From Jonesia quinghaiensis DSM 15701 (GTDB taxonomy: Bacteria > Actinomycetota > Actinomycetes > Actinomycetales > Cellulomonadaceae), in the NCBI RefSeq assembly GCF_000423205.1, contig NZ_AUHN01000010.1:124001-188000 (forward strand): a stretch of 64,000 nucleotides of DNA, read 5' to 3'. How positions within the stretch are numbered: the stretch's first letter is position 1; each line of letters begins with the position of its first letter. Both the position numbers and the translations under genes were made by a program. Shown here piece by piece: positions 35,061-44,422 of the stretch. The notes beneath the pieces were generated by a model that was not told the origin of the DNA, did no database searches, and was given only the letters and a program-made list of their open reading frames with translations.

Positions 35061-36181
35061 CGATTCCACGTACCCTCACTGTTCTCGTTCTCGCTAGTGC
35101 GTTAGGAGCGTCGTGTTCCTCTGGTGCGCAAAACCCTGACGCTCCTGTTGATGACACCGCACAAAGCGACCTTGCTGGCGGCGTCGACCGCCAGGACCCG
35201 GACGACACCTTTGTGGTGCCCACGGAAAACTATGAGCCGGTTGCGGAGTCTTTGGATTCTCCGTGGTCACTGACGTGGTGGGGTGACACTGGCGTGGTGA
35301 GTAGCCGTGACACTGCTGAGATTCTTGAGGTGCTGCCTGACGGGTCGACACGGGTGATGGGAATTGTTGATGGTGTTGTCCATGGCGGGGAAGGTGGGCT
35401 ACTTGGGCTTGCGGTTAGCCCCGGCAAGCAGCTATTTGCTTATTCCACGGGGCAAGAGGGGAACCGTGTGGACCGGTTCATCGTCGAGGGGGAAGCGGGT
35501 TCGCTCAGCATCGTGCACGACGCCGTCATTGTTGACCAGATCCCTGCTGGGCGGACGCACAACGGCGGGCGGATCGCCTTTGGACCAGATGACATGTTGT
35601 ATGTTGCCACGGGCGACGCGGGCAATCCTGATACCGCACAAGACCCTGCCTCGTTAGCGGGGAAGATTCTGCGTATGACGGTGGATGGTGAACCTGCTCC
35701 TGACAACCCAGAACCAGATTCTTTGGTTTATTCCCTGGGGCACCGCAATGTTCAAGGCATCACGTGGGCACAGGATGGCACCATGTTTGCTACGGAATTT
35801 GGGCAAAGCACGTGGGATGAACTCAATGAGATCACACCGGGTGGGAACTACGGCTGGCCGCAGGTTGAGGGCATAGCTCAAGAAGAGGGGTTTATTGATC
35901 CCGTTCAGCAGTGGGAGCCGGCTGATGCGAGCCCAAGTGGTGTGGCCTACGCAGATGGTTCCCTCCTCATCGCGAACCTTCGCGGACAACGGTTAACTGT
36001 TGTCCCGGTGGACTCTCTTGGTGACTCATCAGAATTTTTTGTTGGTGAGTTCGGTAGGTTACGTGACGTTGTCGCTACTCCTGATGGTGGTGTGTGGCTG
36101 ATGACAAACAATACTGATGGGCGGGGTAATCCTGGTGACGGTGATGACAGGATTCTTGAACTATCCCTGTCAACGCCTTAG
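35057..36181 (+). CDS. PQQ-type glucose/sorbosone dehydrogenase-like lipoprotein
   Basis: A 374-residue exported lipoprotein (lipobox LGASC, Cys at ~20). After a short acidic linker it has a six-bladed propeller of the GSDH family. Hallmarks are DSPWSLTWWG, GGEGGLLGLAVSP, RTHNGGRIAFGPDDMLYVATGD with the catalytic-region His, and SLGHRNVQGI. Family members are soluble aldose-sugar dehydrogenases with PQQ and calcium, acting outside the membrane. No PQQ biosynthesis genes are in the window. It is translationally coupled (ATGA) to the G6PDH-like gene, so both probably act on related sugars. Confidence 0.9.
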   Translation: MTIPRTLTVLVLASALGASCSSGAQNPDAPVDDTAQSDLAGGVDRQDPDDTFVVPTENYEPVAESLDSPWSLTWWGDTGVVSSRDTAEILEVLPDGSTRVMGIVDGVVHGGEGGLLGLAVSPGKQLFAYSTGQEGNRVDRFIVEGEAGSLSIVHDAVIVDQIPAGRTHNGGRIAFGPDDMLYVATGDAGNPDTAQDPASLAGKILRMTVDGEPAPDNPEPDSLVYSLGHRNVQGITWAQDGTMFATEFGQSTWDELNEITPGGNYGWPQVEGIAQEEGFIDPVQQWEPADASPSGVAYADGSLLIANLRGQRLTVVPVDSLGDSSEFFVGEFGRLRDVVATPDGGVWLMTNNTDGRGNPGDGDDRILELSLSTP

Positions 36182-36228
36182 CGAACCTGTGCATCACTGC
36201 GCAGGTTCCCCATTCAATGGCCCCTTGA

Positions 36229-36697
36229 GCATGGAAAACATGTTGCAGTACCTGTACCTCAACTATTTAGCTCTCCCCGCAGGTGAAGTGTGGGTCAGTG
36301 ATGACCTTTCGGGTGTTGTTGCCCTGGTGCCACCAAACGCTGGCGACAGTGTGCCACCCGCGATCTGGAATGAAATTACGCAGACGCATGGAACACATGC
36401 GGAGCGGGTGCACTCCGTGGAACTGCCGACCTGCCCTGACCCCAGCGCATGGTCATTGGCTACTTTGGGGTAGCGCGTCACCGCCAGGGGCGGGGAGTTG
36501 GTCAGGCTTTGCTTCACCACGCCTTGGCTGTTTTTGATGTCGAGGTGGGAGCTGCTATTCACTGCGAAACCTCGGATGCTCGCAATGTCACGCTCTATGA
36601 GCGGCACGGGTGGAACACCACTGACACCACCTACATTCCCGATGGCCCCACGGTGTGGTCGATGCTTCGCCGTGTTGGCGGTGGCTCCCGCAGGTAA
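36229..36697 (+). pseudogene. GNAT acetyltransferase, frameshifted and probably N-terminally truncated
   Basis: Two reading frames together make one GNAT protein. From the ATG at 36229 to about 36460 the frame runs MENMLQYLYLNYLAL to PSAWSL. From there a second frame continues GYFGVARHRQGRGVGQALL (the acetyl-CoA loop) through ARNVTLYERHGW to 36697. One missing G in the run near 36459-36461 explains the shift. The first ~50-60 residues expected for this family, which normally begin with a substrate-binding helix, are also absent. It may be genuine decay or a sequencing error combined with a degenerate 5' end. Confidence 0.8.
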
Positions 36698-36747
36698 TGT
36701 TCCCACTTGGTGGCTCGTCATGGGTATGACGGGACACCATCCTTTAG

Positions 36748-36762
36748 TAGGTAGGCAACCTA
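36748..36762 (+). promoter_or_regulatory. possible PadR operator (inverted repeat)
   Basis: TAGGT-AGGCA-ACCTA is a small inverted repeat 25 bp upstream of the PadR-family start, in a likely promoter position. It could be an autoregulatory site, but the arms are only 5 bp and the classical PadR motif is not matched. Confidence 0.3.
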
Positions 36763-36786
36763 TCTAGTGCGGCGTACGATCTAGGT

Positions 36787-37146
36787 ATGGAAGAACCCAC
36801 GCGGCCAACTGAATGGACACGAGCCACACTCGTGCTATGCACACTCAGTTCGTTGCAAGACGGACCAACCTACGGTTACGACATCGCAGCCCACCTTGCG
36901 CGCGCTCAACTTGGCACAGTCAAAGGTGGCACCCTCTACCCCCTCCTCAACCGCCTTGAAGCTCAGGGGTTAGTTCACGCCGAGTGGCGTGCAGGGTCAG
37001 GAGGCCCGGGGCGCAAATACTACGAGCTGACCGTTGCCGGACTCACAGAACTCGACCGGCTCCGTGACGCATGGCGCCAACACAGCAGCAATGTCACAGA
37101 TTTTGTGTACCGGCTCCCCCACACCACTCAGGAGACCTCCTCATGA
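36787..37146 (+). CDS. PadR-family transcriptional regulator
   Basis: A 119-residue winged-helix regulator with the PadR pattern LCTLSSLQDGPTYGYDIAAHL...GTLYPLLNRLEAQGLVHAEW (~17-70) and a C-terminal helix for dimerisation. Members of this group usually repress an adjacent membrane-protein or transporter gene. The stop overlaps the ATG of the membrane protein that follows (ATGA), a common PadR/HAAS-type pairing. No Shine-Dalgarno is clear, so it may be leaderless. Confidence 0.92.
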   Translation: MEEPTRPTEWTRATLVLCTLSSLQDGPTYGYDIAAHLARAQLGTVKGGTLYPLLNRLEAQGLVHAEWRAGSGGPGRKYYELTVAGLTELDRLRDAWRQHSSNVTDFVYRLPHTTQETSS

Positions 37147-37901
37147 CCAAAGCCACTAAAGGTTCCCAAAAATTCGCTCTAGAACAAGAACTTGCCCCCA
37201 ACACCGACCCGCACTGGGCTGAAGAATTTATCCTCACCCTACGACTTGATGGGGTCAGTGGAACGCACATCGGCGATGCGCTTGCCGTCGTTGACTCACA
37301 CTGCGCAGACAGCGCTGAACACCCGCAAGAAACCTTCGGCTCAGCCCGCACCTACGCACGTTCCTTGGAACTACCCACAGACCCAGACCAAGGACTCAAA
37401 GGCGTTTTGACAGCTTTGGCTCCCACCGGGGTGCAACTAGCTGGCATGGCTCTCACGCTGACATCCTGGACAGCACACCTTGAAGGCAATCCCTTCACTC
37501 TCGGTTGGGGCGCCCTGTTAGTGTCAGTGTGCTTCCTCACCACAGTCAGTGCTGGATATCGGTATCTCGGTTGGATTCTCAAACACCCCTGGCTCACTGG
37601 CGCGCTCTTCAGCCTGACCCTAGGAATAGGTGTCGTCGGTTCACTCTGGCTTGATGCACGCGAGACCTCTGCCCTGATAACTCTCCCAGCACTCCCCTGC
37701 ACCATCGTTGGGGTCGCCATGTTGATCATAGGGACCACCCTCGAGGTGTTAGACGCGAGAATAGGCACCACGGAGAACCCGATTGTTCAGCCACTTGTCT
37801 CCGCGGAACGACGCACAGTTGATTGGCGCGCTGTAGCCAGAGCATTTCTGGTTCCGGTCGGAACGATTGTGCTGGCAATAGTCCCTGTACTGATGTCCTA
37901 G
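37143..37901 (+). CDS. membrane protein partnered with PadR (HAAS/DUF1700-like N-terminus)
   Basis: A 252-residue protein. The first ~85 residues are soluble and helical, resembling the HAAS-type domain often found next to PadR regulators (HWAEEFILTLRLDGVSGTHIGDALAVVDSHC). Five or six hydrophobic segments follow (~95-250). The function of such pairs is unclear; the soluble domain may sense or bind the PadR partner. It is translationally coupled to the regulator. I do not recognise a more specific family. Confidence 0.75.
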   Translation: MTKATKGSQKFALEQELAPNTDPHWAEEFILTLRLDGVSGTHIGDALAVVDSHCADSAEHPQETFGSARTYARSLELPTDPDQGLKGVLTALAPTGVQLAGMALTLTSWTAHLEGNPFTLGWGALLVSVCFLTTVSAGYRYLGWILKHPWLTGALFSLTLGIGVVGSLWLDARETSALITLPALPCTIVGVAMLIIGTTLEVLDARIGTTENPIVQPLVSAERRTVDWRAVARAFLVPVGTIVLAIVPVLMS

Positions 37902-38058
37902 GCCCCGAACCCACGCGTCACAGCAAGCGTTCAACGGCCACGTGCACCCGAGTCATCCCACGTCCTGGGCTGTTAGCCCTAGAGGAGGCTCCACAATTCC
38001 GATAGGTTCATAAGTGGCGGGGATCACCTCCCCCGATGCCTACTTGAAGGAGTCACCG

Positions 38059-40494
38059 ATGACTGCTGTCTCAGACGAGACCCTCACCATCATCGATCGG
38101 TGGTGGCGCACAGCCAACTACCTGTCCGTGGGGCAAATTTACCTGCTCAACAATCCGCTTCTGCGTACTCCTCTGAGCCGCGATGATGTGAAGCCGCGCC
38201 TCTTAGGCCACTGGGGCACCACGCCCGGCCTCACTTTCTTGTACGCCCACCTCAACCGGGTCATCAAAGAACGCCAGCAATCCACCCTCTACATCACCGG
38301 CCCCGGACACGGTGGCCCTGGCCTAGTCGCTGGCGCATACCTCGACGGCACCTACACCGAGATCTATTCGGACATCACCGAAGACGCGGAGGGCCTACAA
38401 AAGCTCTTCAAGCAATTCTCCTTCCCCGGAGGCATCCCCTCACACGTAGCACCTGAGACACCCGGCTCCATCCACGAAGGTGGAGAACTCGGCTACGCTC
38501 TCTCGCACGCATACGGTGCAGCGTTCGACAACCCTGACCTACTTGTTGCTGCCGTTGTGGGTGATGGTGAAGCCGAAACTGGTCCACTAGCAACCAGTTG
38601 GCACTCCAACAAGTTCATCAACCCCGCAACCGATGGCACCGTTCTGCCGATTCTGCACCTCAACGGGTACAAAATCGCAAACCCCACCCTGCTTGACCGC
38701 ATCCCTCACGAGGAACTAGAAGCCCTCATGGTCGGCTACGGTCACAAGCCGCACTTCTTCGAAGCCGGGTATGACGAAAGCGAAGAGCCTGCATCTTTCC
38801 ACCGCAGGTTCGCAGAACTCCTCGACACTGTCCTCGACGAAATCGACGCCATCAAAAAGCGCGCTGCAGAAGGCGATGAATCACGGCCAAAGTGGCCCAT
38901 GATCGTGTTCCGCACCCCCAAAGGCTGGACCGGCCCCGCAACCATTGACGGCAAAAAAACCACTGGTTCATGGCGCGCACACCAAGTTCCCTTGGCCAGC
39001 GCTCGGGACACTGAAGAACACCTTCAGGACCTCAACACGTGGTTGCAAAGCTACCGGCCCAACGAACTGTTCACCGAGGACGGACAGGTGGCGGAAGACA
39101 TTCTCTCGTTAACTCCTCCAGGCACACTACGCATGAGTGCAAACCCACACGCCAACGGTGGGGTACTGCTGAAAGAGTTGCGACTGCCACCCATCGAAGA
39201 CTTCGCTGTTGATGTCCCGACACCGGCATCAACAATCTCTGAAGCACCTCGCGTACTCGGTTCCTATCTCACTGAGGTGATTCGCCGAAACCCCGAGAAC
39301 TTCAGAATCTTTGGACCGGACGAAACCGCGTCGAACCGCCTGCAAGGGGTCTATGACGTCACCGATAAACAGTGGAACGCGGACTTCTTTGGCCCCGAGG
39401 TCGACGAACACATGGCCCGCAAAGGCCGTGTGGTGGAAATGCTCTCAGAACACCAGTGCCAAGGCTGGTTGGAGGGATACCTTCTGACAGGCCGTCATGG
39501 GCTGATGACATCCTACGAGGCGTTTATCCACATCGTTGATTCCATGTTTAACCAGCACGCCAAGTGGCTGAAGGTTACCAACCACATTCCATGGCGCCAA
39601 CCCATTCCTTCGCTGAACTACCTGCTGTCTTCACACGTGTGGCGCCAAGACCACAACGGGTTCTCCCACCAAGACCCCGGGTTCATCGACCACGTGGTGA
39701 ACAAAAAAGCTGAGGTTGTGCGGGTCTACCTGCCTGCCGATGCCAACACCCTCCTGGCAACCTACGAGCACTGCTTACAATCACGCCAATACGTGAATGT
39801 TGTGGTCGCTGGTAAGCAACCCGCACCGAACTTCCTCTCCATGGACCAAGCTAAAGCTCACTGTGAGCGCGGTCTGGGCATTTGGGAGTGGGCTGGCACC
39901 GAAACCCCAGGCGAAGACCCTGATGTGGTGTTGGCTTGTGCTGGTGACGTGCCCACGTTAGAGGTGCTGGCTGCTGCGGATATTTTGCGGCGGGAACTGC
40001 CAGACCTCAAGGTACGCGTGGTCAATGTTGTTGATTTGATGCGCTTGCAGGACGAGAAAGAGCACCCACACGGGTTGAATGACCGTGACTTTGACACGAT
40101 CTTCACTCGCAATAAGCCGGTTATTTTTGCGTACCACGGTTACCCCTGGTTGATTCACCGGTTGACGTACCGGCGCAAGGGGCACGAGAACATTCACGTG
40201 CGTGGGTACAAAGAAGAGGGCACCACCACGACGCCATTTGACATGGTGATGCTCAATGATCTTGACCGGTTCCACTTGGTGATTGATGTCATTGACCGCG
40301 TGAAGCACTTGGGTTCAACGCATGCTGGTCTTCGCCAGAAGATGGAAGACGAGCGAATTCGCGCCCGTGCTTACACCCGCGAGCACGGTCAGGATTTGCC
40401 TGAGGTCCGTGACTGGGTGTGGCCAGATGCTGCGAACCAAGCTGACGGCGACAAGGTCCAGGCAACTCTCGACACCGGTGGTGACAACGAGTAG
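38059..40494 (+). CDS. xfp: phosphoketolase (xylulose-5-P/fructose-6-P)
   Basis: Thiamine-diphosphate enzyme splitting xylulose-5-phosphate, and often fructose-6-phosphate, into acetyl phosphate plus glyceraldehyde-3-P or erythrose-4-P. The 811-residue length is normal. Recognisable segments are [10 protein letters not shown] near the start, GPGHGGPGL (~80), [15 protein letters not shown] (~178) with the ThDP-binding region, [11 protein letters not shown] (~420) and [14 protein letters not shown]. The ATG at 38059 follows AAGGAG at good spacing; an upstream in-frame GTG at 38014 is unlikely. No acetate kinase or phosphotransacetylase gene is adjacent. A strong hairpin follows the gene. Confidence 0.97.
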   Translation: MTAVSDETLTIIDRWWRTANYLSVGQIYLLNNPLLRTPLSRDDVKPRLLGHWGTTPGLTFLYAHLNRVIKERQQSTLYITGPGHGGPGLVAGAYLDGTYTEIYSDITEDAEGLQKLFKQFSFPGGIPSHVAPETPGSIHEGGELGYALSHAYGAAFDNPDLLVAAVVGDGEAETGPLATSWHSNKFINPATDGTVLPILHLNGYKIANPTLLDRIPHEELEALMVGYGHKPHFFEAGYDESEEPASFHRRFAELLDTVLDEIDAIKKRAAEGDESRPKWPMIVFRTPKGWTGPATIDGKKTTGSWRAHQVPLASARDTEEHLQDLNTWLQSYRPNELFTEDGQVAEDILSLTPPGTLRMSANPHANGGVLLKELRLPPIEDFAVDVPTPASTISEAPRVLGSYLTEVIRRNPENFRIFGPDETASNRLQGVYDVTDKQWNADFFGPEVDEHMARKGRVVEMLSEHQCQGWLEGYLLTGRHGLMTSYEAFIHIVDSMFNQHAKWLKVTNHIPWRQPIPSLNYLLSSHVWRQDHNGFSHQDPGFIDHVVNKKAEVVRVYLPADANTLLATYEHCLQSRQYVNVVVAGKQPAPNFLSMDQAKAHCERGLGIWEWAGTETPGEDPDVVLACAGDVPTLEVLAAADILRRELPDLKVRVVNVVDLMRLQDEKEHPHGLNDRDFDTIFTRNKPVIFAYHGYPWLIHRLTYRRKGHENIHVRGYKEEGTTTTPFDMVMLNDLDRFHLVIDVIDRVKHLGSTHAGLRQKMEDERIRARAYTREHGQDLPEVRDWVWPDAANQADGDKVQATLDTGGDNE

Positions 40495-40516
40495 TTTCCC
40501 CGAGTAATTCTTGCGC

Positions 40517-40550
40517 GAAAGGCCCGCTCCCACTGGGGGGCGGGCCTTTC
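40517..40550 (+). terminator. hairpin terminator after phosphoketolase
   Basis: GAAAGGCCCGC (40517-40527) pairs with GCGGGCCTTTC (40540-40550). The G/C-rich loop can extend the stem. It lies 22 bp after the xfp stop and just before the convergent gene's stop (40555), so it can serve both strands through the A/T runs at its ends. Confidence 0.85.
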
Positions 40551-40554
40551 CCTG

Positions 40555-41769
40555 TCACGGTACGTACAGACCTGGTAGCGCATCGTCGTCGAGGCGCCAC
40601 GTGTGGGCGGTTTTCTCGTGGCTAGCAAAGGGCACAAACCATACGGTTAAGCCCGGTGACCATCCGGTGATTGAGCTGGCCCACTGCCCTGATGCAGGCA
40701 TGTCTGGGATGTCGATAACGATTCCGGTCAGGTGAAGGTATGCCAAAGGTGTTAAGTACACGGCGTCCCAGTCTTGGCTCATGCTCAGCCAGTTAGGGGT
40801 TACCCACGCCCCGTCACGGCCAGTGTTGTGTTTCCAGCAACCTGCCATCGTTGCTGAGACGTCTTGTGGGTAAAGTGCGCATAATTGTGCCCAGTCGGCG
40901 GCTGTGTGAATTTCTTTGACGCGGGCAGTCGGTGGGGTAACTTGCCTAACTTCTTTCGCGTCTTCACCGAACGAATCTTCCACACAGTGGAGGGTCCAAG
41001 GCCCGTACTCTGGCACTGCCATGGAGGTCGCGGGCAGTTCATTTGACGGGCTAGACCACCATCGCCCTGACGAAACGTGCTGAGGGTGTCGGGCTAACTC
41101 GCGGACAGATCGCCGTTCTTCCTCGCGGTGGTCAAGAGCTTCTTGGGCGAGGACGGAAACAATGTCGTTGTCTCGAGCGATAAGAGCCGCCCGCGGGGCT
41201 CTATCGGTTTCGGAGTCAACGGGAACCATGTGCCATTGGTTGGTGGGGTCGTATGGTTGGCTGAGGAACCTGGCGGTTGGTGCACGAAGAAGGTGGTCTG
41301 CAATCCGTTCCAATGCACCTGATACTGCCGGGCTTGCGGTGAATTTTTCTTCACCACGAGGAGGTTGGCCCCACAGATGCATCGTGTTAGCTGCTTGTGA
41401 CACTGCGCTCAGCAAGTGCGGGGCCGTCACGTCAGGTAGTGGTATGTCGTTCAGGAGCGCTGCCAATGTTGCTGGTGCCTGCACTTCGCCGAGCCCACCC
41501 TCTTGGGCATCTTTCACGTACTGGCTGTGAGCACTACGCAGTCCTTGTGTGCCTGGTTGAGGGAAAAGCATCAGTGTGGTTATCCCTTGCCCAACGTCAT
41601 ACGCGGTACCCGCGTAGTGGAGCGCATCGAGAAACGAGGTGAGCGGTGTCGCTGGCTGTGCTGGGGCATCGGGAGTGTCACTCCGCCGAGGGTCGTGGCT
41701 GCGCAACCATTCGATGCACATGGCACGCCCTGCTGGTGAGGCGAGTAGTTGCTGGGCGGTGATAGGCAT
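40555..41769 (-). CDS. hypothetical actinobacterial protein
   Basis: A 404-residue soluble protein with no signal peptide or membrane helix. The C-terminal third has a pattern I associate with uncharacterised actinobacterial proteins: an AADWAQLCALYPQDVSA segment, then WVTPNWLSMSQDWDAVYLTPLAYLHLTG. The rest is not recognised. Trp is frequent and Cys rare. The start ATG at 41769 has AGGGAG directly adjacent, which is too close for a normal ribosome-binding site, so the message may be leaderless. The function is unknown. Confidence 0.75.
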   Translation of the reverse strand: MPITAQQLLASPAGRAMCIEWLRSHDPRRSDTPDAPAQPATPLTSFLDALHYAGTAYDVGQGITTLMLFPQPGTQGLRSAHSQYVKDAQEGGLGEVQAPATLAALLNDIPLPDVTAPHLLSAVSQAANTMHLWGQPPRGEEKFTASPAVSGALERIADHLLRAPTARFLSQPYDPTNQWHMVPVDSETDRAPRAALIARDNDIVSVLAQEALDHREEERRSVRELARHPQHVSSGRWWSSPSNELPATSMAVPEYGPWTLHCVEDSFGEDAKEVRQVTPPTARVKEIHTAADWAQLCALYPQDVSATMAGCWKHNTGRDGAWVTPNWLSMSQDWDAVYLTPLAYLHLTGIVIDIPDMPASGQWASSITGWSPGLTVWFVPFASHEKTAHTWRLDDDALPGLYVP

Positions 41770-41804
41770 CTCCCTACTGTATCCCTTATCAGGTTATGTC
41801 CTAA

Positions 41805-42566
41805 TTACCACTCGTTAATAACATCCCACCCAAGCTTAACAATCAACGCACCGACCACAACAAGGAATGCTATCCGGACAAAACGTGAGCCGCGTGCAAC
41901 GGCCATACGCGCGCCAACATAAGCACCGAAAACGTTCATCACCCCGATAATCAGCCCCAGGGACCACAGCACAGCGCCAGAGGGGATGAACAGCATCAAG
42001 GCACCAGCGTTAGTTGCCAAGTTGACTATCTTTGTGATGGCTGTAGCTGGCAAAAAGGAATAACCCAACCCCGCTACAAGGGCAATCACCAAGAAACTCC
42101 CCGTACCTGGGCCAAGAATTCCGTCGTAGAAACCAATCACTGCGCCCCACACCATCGCCACTGCTGTGTGTTTGTGCCCAGCCCAACGCAGGTTGTCGTG
42201 AGCCCCCAGTTGTGGGCGAACAATGGTGTACACGGCAACGATAATGAGCACAACCACCACGATGGGTTTGAGGGCTTCGGCCGGGAGGAGAATAGCTGCA
42301 CGGGCTCCTGCGATGGCGGCAAGTAGCGCGGTCACCGCCATGGGAAGCGCTGTTCGCATGTCGGGATGCACAGCCCGATAGTAGGTTGTGGCGGATACCG
42401 ACGTACCCATGATGGACCCGACTTTATTGGTGGCTAGCGCTTGAACTGGCGAAATTCCTGGCACCAGCAGCAATGCGGGAAGTTGAATGAGCCCGCCTCC
42501 CCCAACTACTGCGTCAACCCAACCAGCAGCAAAACCAGCGATCGCCAGGAGCAACAAGGTTCCCAT
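41805..42566 (-). CDS. TSUP-family (TauE/SafE) permease
   Basis: A 253-residue protein with about eight membrane helices and the family opening AGFAAGWVDAVVGGGGLIQLPALLL, plus the second-half mirror AVIGFYDGILGPGTGSFLVIALV. TSUP proteins carry sulfite, sulfonates or other organosulfur anions. The start is taken as the ATG at 42566, with GGAG six bases upstream; in-frame ATGs at 42587 and 42629 are alternatives. A hairpin separates it from the gluABCD operon, so it is probably transcribed on its own. No CsoR/CstR-type palindrome was seen upstream. Confidence 0.9.
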   Translation of the reverse strand: MGTLLLLAIAGFAAGWVDAVVGGGGLIQLPALLLVPGISPVQALATNKVGSIMGTSVSATTYYRAVHPDMRTALPMAVTALLAAIAGARAAILLPAEALKPIVVVVLIIVAVYTIVRPQLGAHDNLRWAGHKHTAVAMVWGAVIGFYDGILGPGTGSFLVIALVAGLGYSFLPATAITKIVNLATNAGALMLFIPSGAVLWSLGLIIGVMNVFGAYVGARMAVARGSRFVRIAFLVVVGALIVKLGWDVINEW

Positions 42567-42638
42567 GGTGAGCTCCAGGGCACCCATGCCTGGCAATGTT
42601 TGCGCTGTGTGCAGCATTATTGTTCTCATTTCTCACAA

Positions 42639-42673
42639 CTGCACCCCAACGCTTTACCTGCGTTGGGGTGCAG
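42639..42673 (-). terminator. hairpin terminator after gluD
   Basis: CTGCACCCCAACG (42639-42651) pairs perfectly over 13 bp with 42661-42673 around a 9-nt loop. It lies 53 bp after the gluD stop on the minus strand and lacks a T-tract. Confidence 0.75.
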
Positions 42674-42725
42674 TGTCGTGTGTGGTGTCACGGTGCTGAA
42701 AAACTCCGCACCAGTACTTCCCGAT

Positions 42726-43667
42726 TTAGTTCGGGTTCGTAGGGTTCTGCCATGGCCGGTTGGGGAGGTCCGGTGGTTGCGAGATCGCCACGTGCGCGGC
42801 AGCAACCTCCACCTGTTGAGCCGGGGTGTTGGGAAGGCGAGTCTTTCCGCTAGTACGTGTCGACACTCGCGATGCGGCTAGTTCTGCGAACTTGCTGAGC
42901 GCATAGTTCAACAAAATAAACATGATCGCTGCAACAAGCATCGTTTGCAGAATCGGCATTGGCGAGCGTGACCCAAGGAGCCGCGCTTGGCGCAACAACT
43001 CAGGGTAGGTGACGATTTGACCAAGTGCGGAGTCTTTGAGGATCACGACAAATTGGCTGACCAGCGAGGGGAGCATCGCAAGGAGCGCCTGTGGGAGTTC
43101 GATGTAACGAATAGATTTTCCACGTGTCATGCCGATGGCCAAACCAGCTTCACGTTGCCCTTTGGGCAGGCCGTGGACACCTGAACGCACAAGTTCAGCG
43201 ATAACCGCGCCGTTGTACAACGTCAATGCAACAACCACAGCGATCAGTGGCGCTTCACTGCGCGGAATGAAATCCATGCGAGAAAACAACACCCAGCCTG
43301 CAACCATCATGATCAGAACAGGTACCGCACGGAAGAACTCAACGACCACACCGCAGATCCAGCGGATTACTCGCGAGTTCGCAAGACGACCTACACCAAA
43401 CAGGGTACCGATGACCGTTGCCAGAACGATAGACAACGCTGCAGCAATAAGCGTGTTTTGCAAACCTGGAAGGAGGAAGTTTGTCCACGCAGAAGCATCA
43501 AGGAGAGGTGTCCACAGTTCAGCACGTAGTTGACCGGCTTGCTGGAGCTGGACTACAGCCCACGTAACAATTCCAATGGCAAAAAGGAGTCCGATGACGT
43601 TGAAAATAAGGATCCGACGGCGGGCTTTGGGCCCGGGCGTATCAAAGAGGATGGAGTGTGAACTCAT
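42726..43667 (-). CDS. gluD: glutamate-type ABC transporter permease GluD
   Basis: A 313-residue polar-amino-acid permease (HisMQ family). It has an N-terminal hydrophobic segment (~18-40), an ABC permease core with four to five helices (~65-270) containing the EAA-type loop EAGLAIGMTRGKSIRYIELPQALLAMLPSL, and a Pro/Thr-rich tail. Position and length match GluD of the corynebacterial glutamate importer. The ATG overlaps the gluC stop (ATGA). With GluC it forms the membrane channel. Confidence 0.92.
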   Translation of the reverse strand: MSSHSILFDTPGPKARRRILIFNVIGLLFAIGIVTWAVVQLQQAGQLRAELWTPLLDASAWTNFLLPGLQNTLIAAALSIVLATVIGTLFGVGRLANSRVIRWICGVVVEFFRAVPVLIMMVAGWVLFSRMDFIPRSEAPLIAVVVALTLYNGAVIAELVRSGVHGLPKGQREAGLAIGMTRGKSIRYIELPQALLAMLPSLVSQFVVILKDSALGQIVTYPELLRQARLLGSRSPMPILQTMLVAAIMFILLNYALSKFAELAASRVSTRTSGKTRLPNTPAQQVEVAAAHVAISQPPDLPNRPWQNPTNPN

Positions 43668-44338
43668 CGTGACACCGCCAATTTTTGGGAAAGGTATGTG
43701 GTGAGCATGCCCACTGGAATAACAAGAATGACGAAGCCCACTGCGATTGTCAGGAAGATAGGGATGACGTAGTTTCCGTTGCTTTCAATCATTTCTCGCA
43801 TGAGGATTGATACTTCAGCAACCGACGCAGCCGCCGCGACAGTGGTGTTTTTAATCAGCGCGATAAGTGTGTTGCCAAGTGGTGCAATGGCTCCACGGAA
43901 TGCTTGAGGCATAATCACTAAACGGGCGGCGGGAAGGAAACTTAACCCGATTGCGCGCGCAGCTTCTGCTTGCCCGACAGGAACCGTATTAACACCAGAG
44001 CGAATGGCTTCGCAAAAAAACGAGGCGTGGTACAGCGAAAGACTTAACACCGCAAGCCAGAAGAAATTCTGGTTGAAATTATCGCTGAATGACACGTTGA
44101 AGATGGGCCACAGGACGAGAATCGCGAATACCACTATCACTGTGAGCGGAGTGTTCCGCATCAAGTTGACGTACGAAGCACCAAAACCTCGTAGCGAGGG
44201 AACTGGGGAAATCCTCATCATGGCCAGCACTAAGCCAAGCAGCAAAGCAAACACTGCACTGAAGAAAGCAAGCTGGATATTGACCCAGTAAGCTCCCAGA
44301 ATGTCATAGTTCGTGAGGACATCCAGAAAATCTGACAC
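43664..44338 (-). CDS. gluC: glutamate-type ABC transporter permease GluC
   Basis: A 224-residue polar-amino-acid permease with about five membrane helices. The N-terminal loop contains LRGFGASYVNLMRNTPLTV, and the EAA loop reads QAEAARAIGLSFLPAARLVIMPQAFRGAI. It is smaller than GluD, as in Corynebacterium. It is preceded by a strong intergenic hairpin after gluB and by GGGAGG upstream of its start. It pairs with GluD to form the translocation path for glutamate or a related amino acid. Confidence 0.92.
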   Translation of the reverse strand: MSDFLDVLTNYDILGAYWVNIQLAFFSAVFALLLGLVLAMMRISPVPSLRGFGASYVNLMRNTPLTVIVVFAILVLWPIFNVSFSDNFNQNFFWLAVLSLSLYHASFFCEAIRSGVNTVPVGQAEAARAIGLSFLPAARLVIMPQAFRGAIAPLGNTLIALIKNTTVAAAASVAEVSILMREMIESNGNYVIPIFLTIAVGFVILVIPVGMLTTYLSQKLAVSR

Positions 44339-44373
44339 GCTCAGTCCGTTCCTTTCACAGGGAGGCGATCAGC

Positions 44374-44414
44374 CATGTGGCACTGGCGCACGACGTGCTA
44401 ACCAGTGCCACATG
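44374..44414 (-). other. gluB-gluC intercistronic hairpin
   Basis: CATGTGGCACTGG (44374-44386) pairs perfectly over 13 bp with 44402-44414, with a 15-nt loop. It starts 9 bp after the gluB stop and ends before the gluC ribosome-binding site. The location fits mRNA stabilisation or partial termination, giving more binding protein than permease. Confidence 0.7.
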
Positions 44415-44422
44415 ATGGGTTA

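Noticed and set aside
41805-42566. TSUP permease as part of the persulfide (cst-like) regulon
   Set aside because: TauE-type genes occur in cst operons, but this one is 17 kb away and has no ATACCCC/GGGGTAT palindrome upstream.
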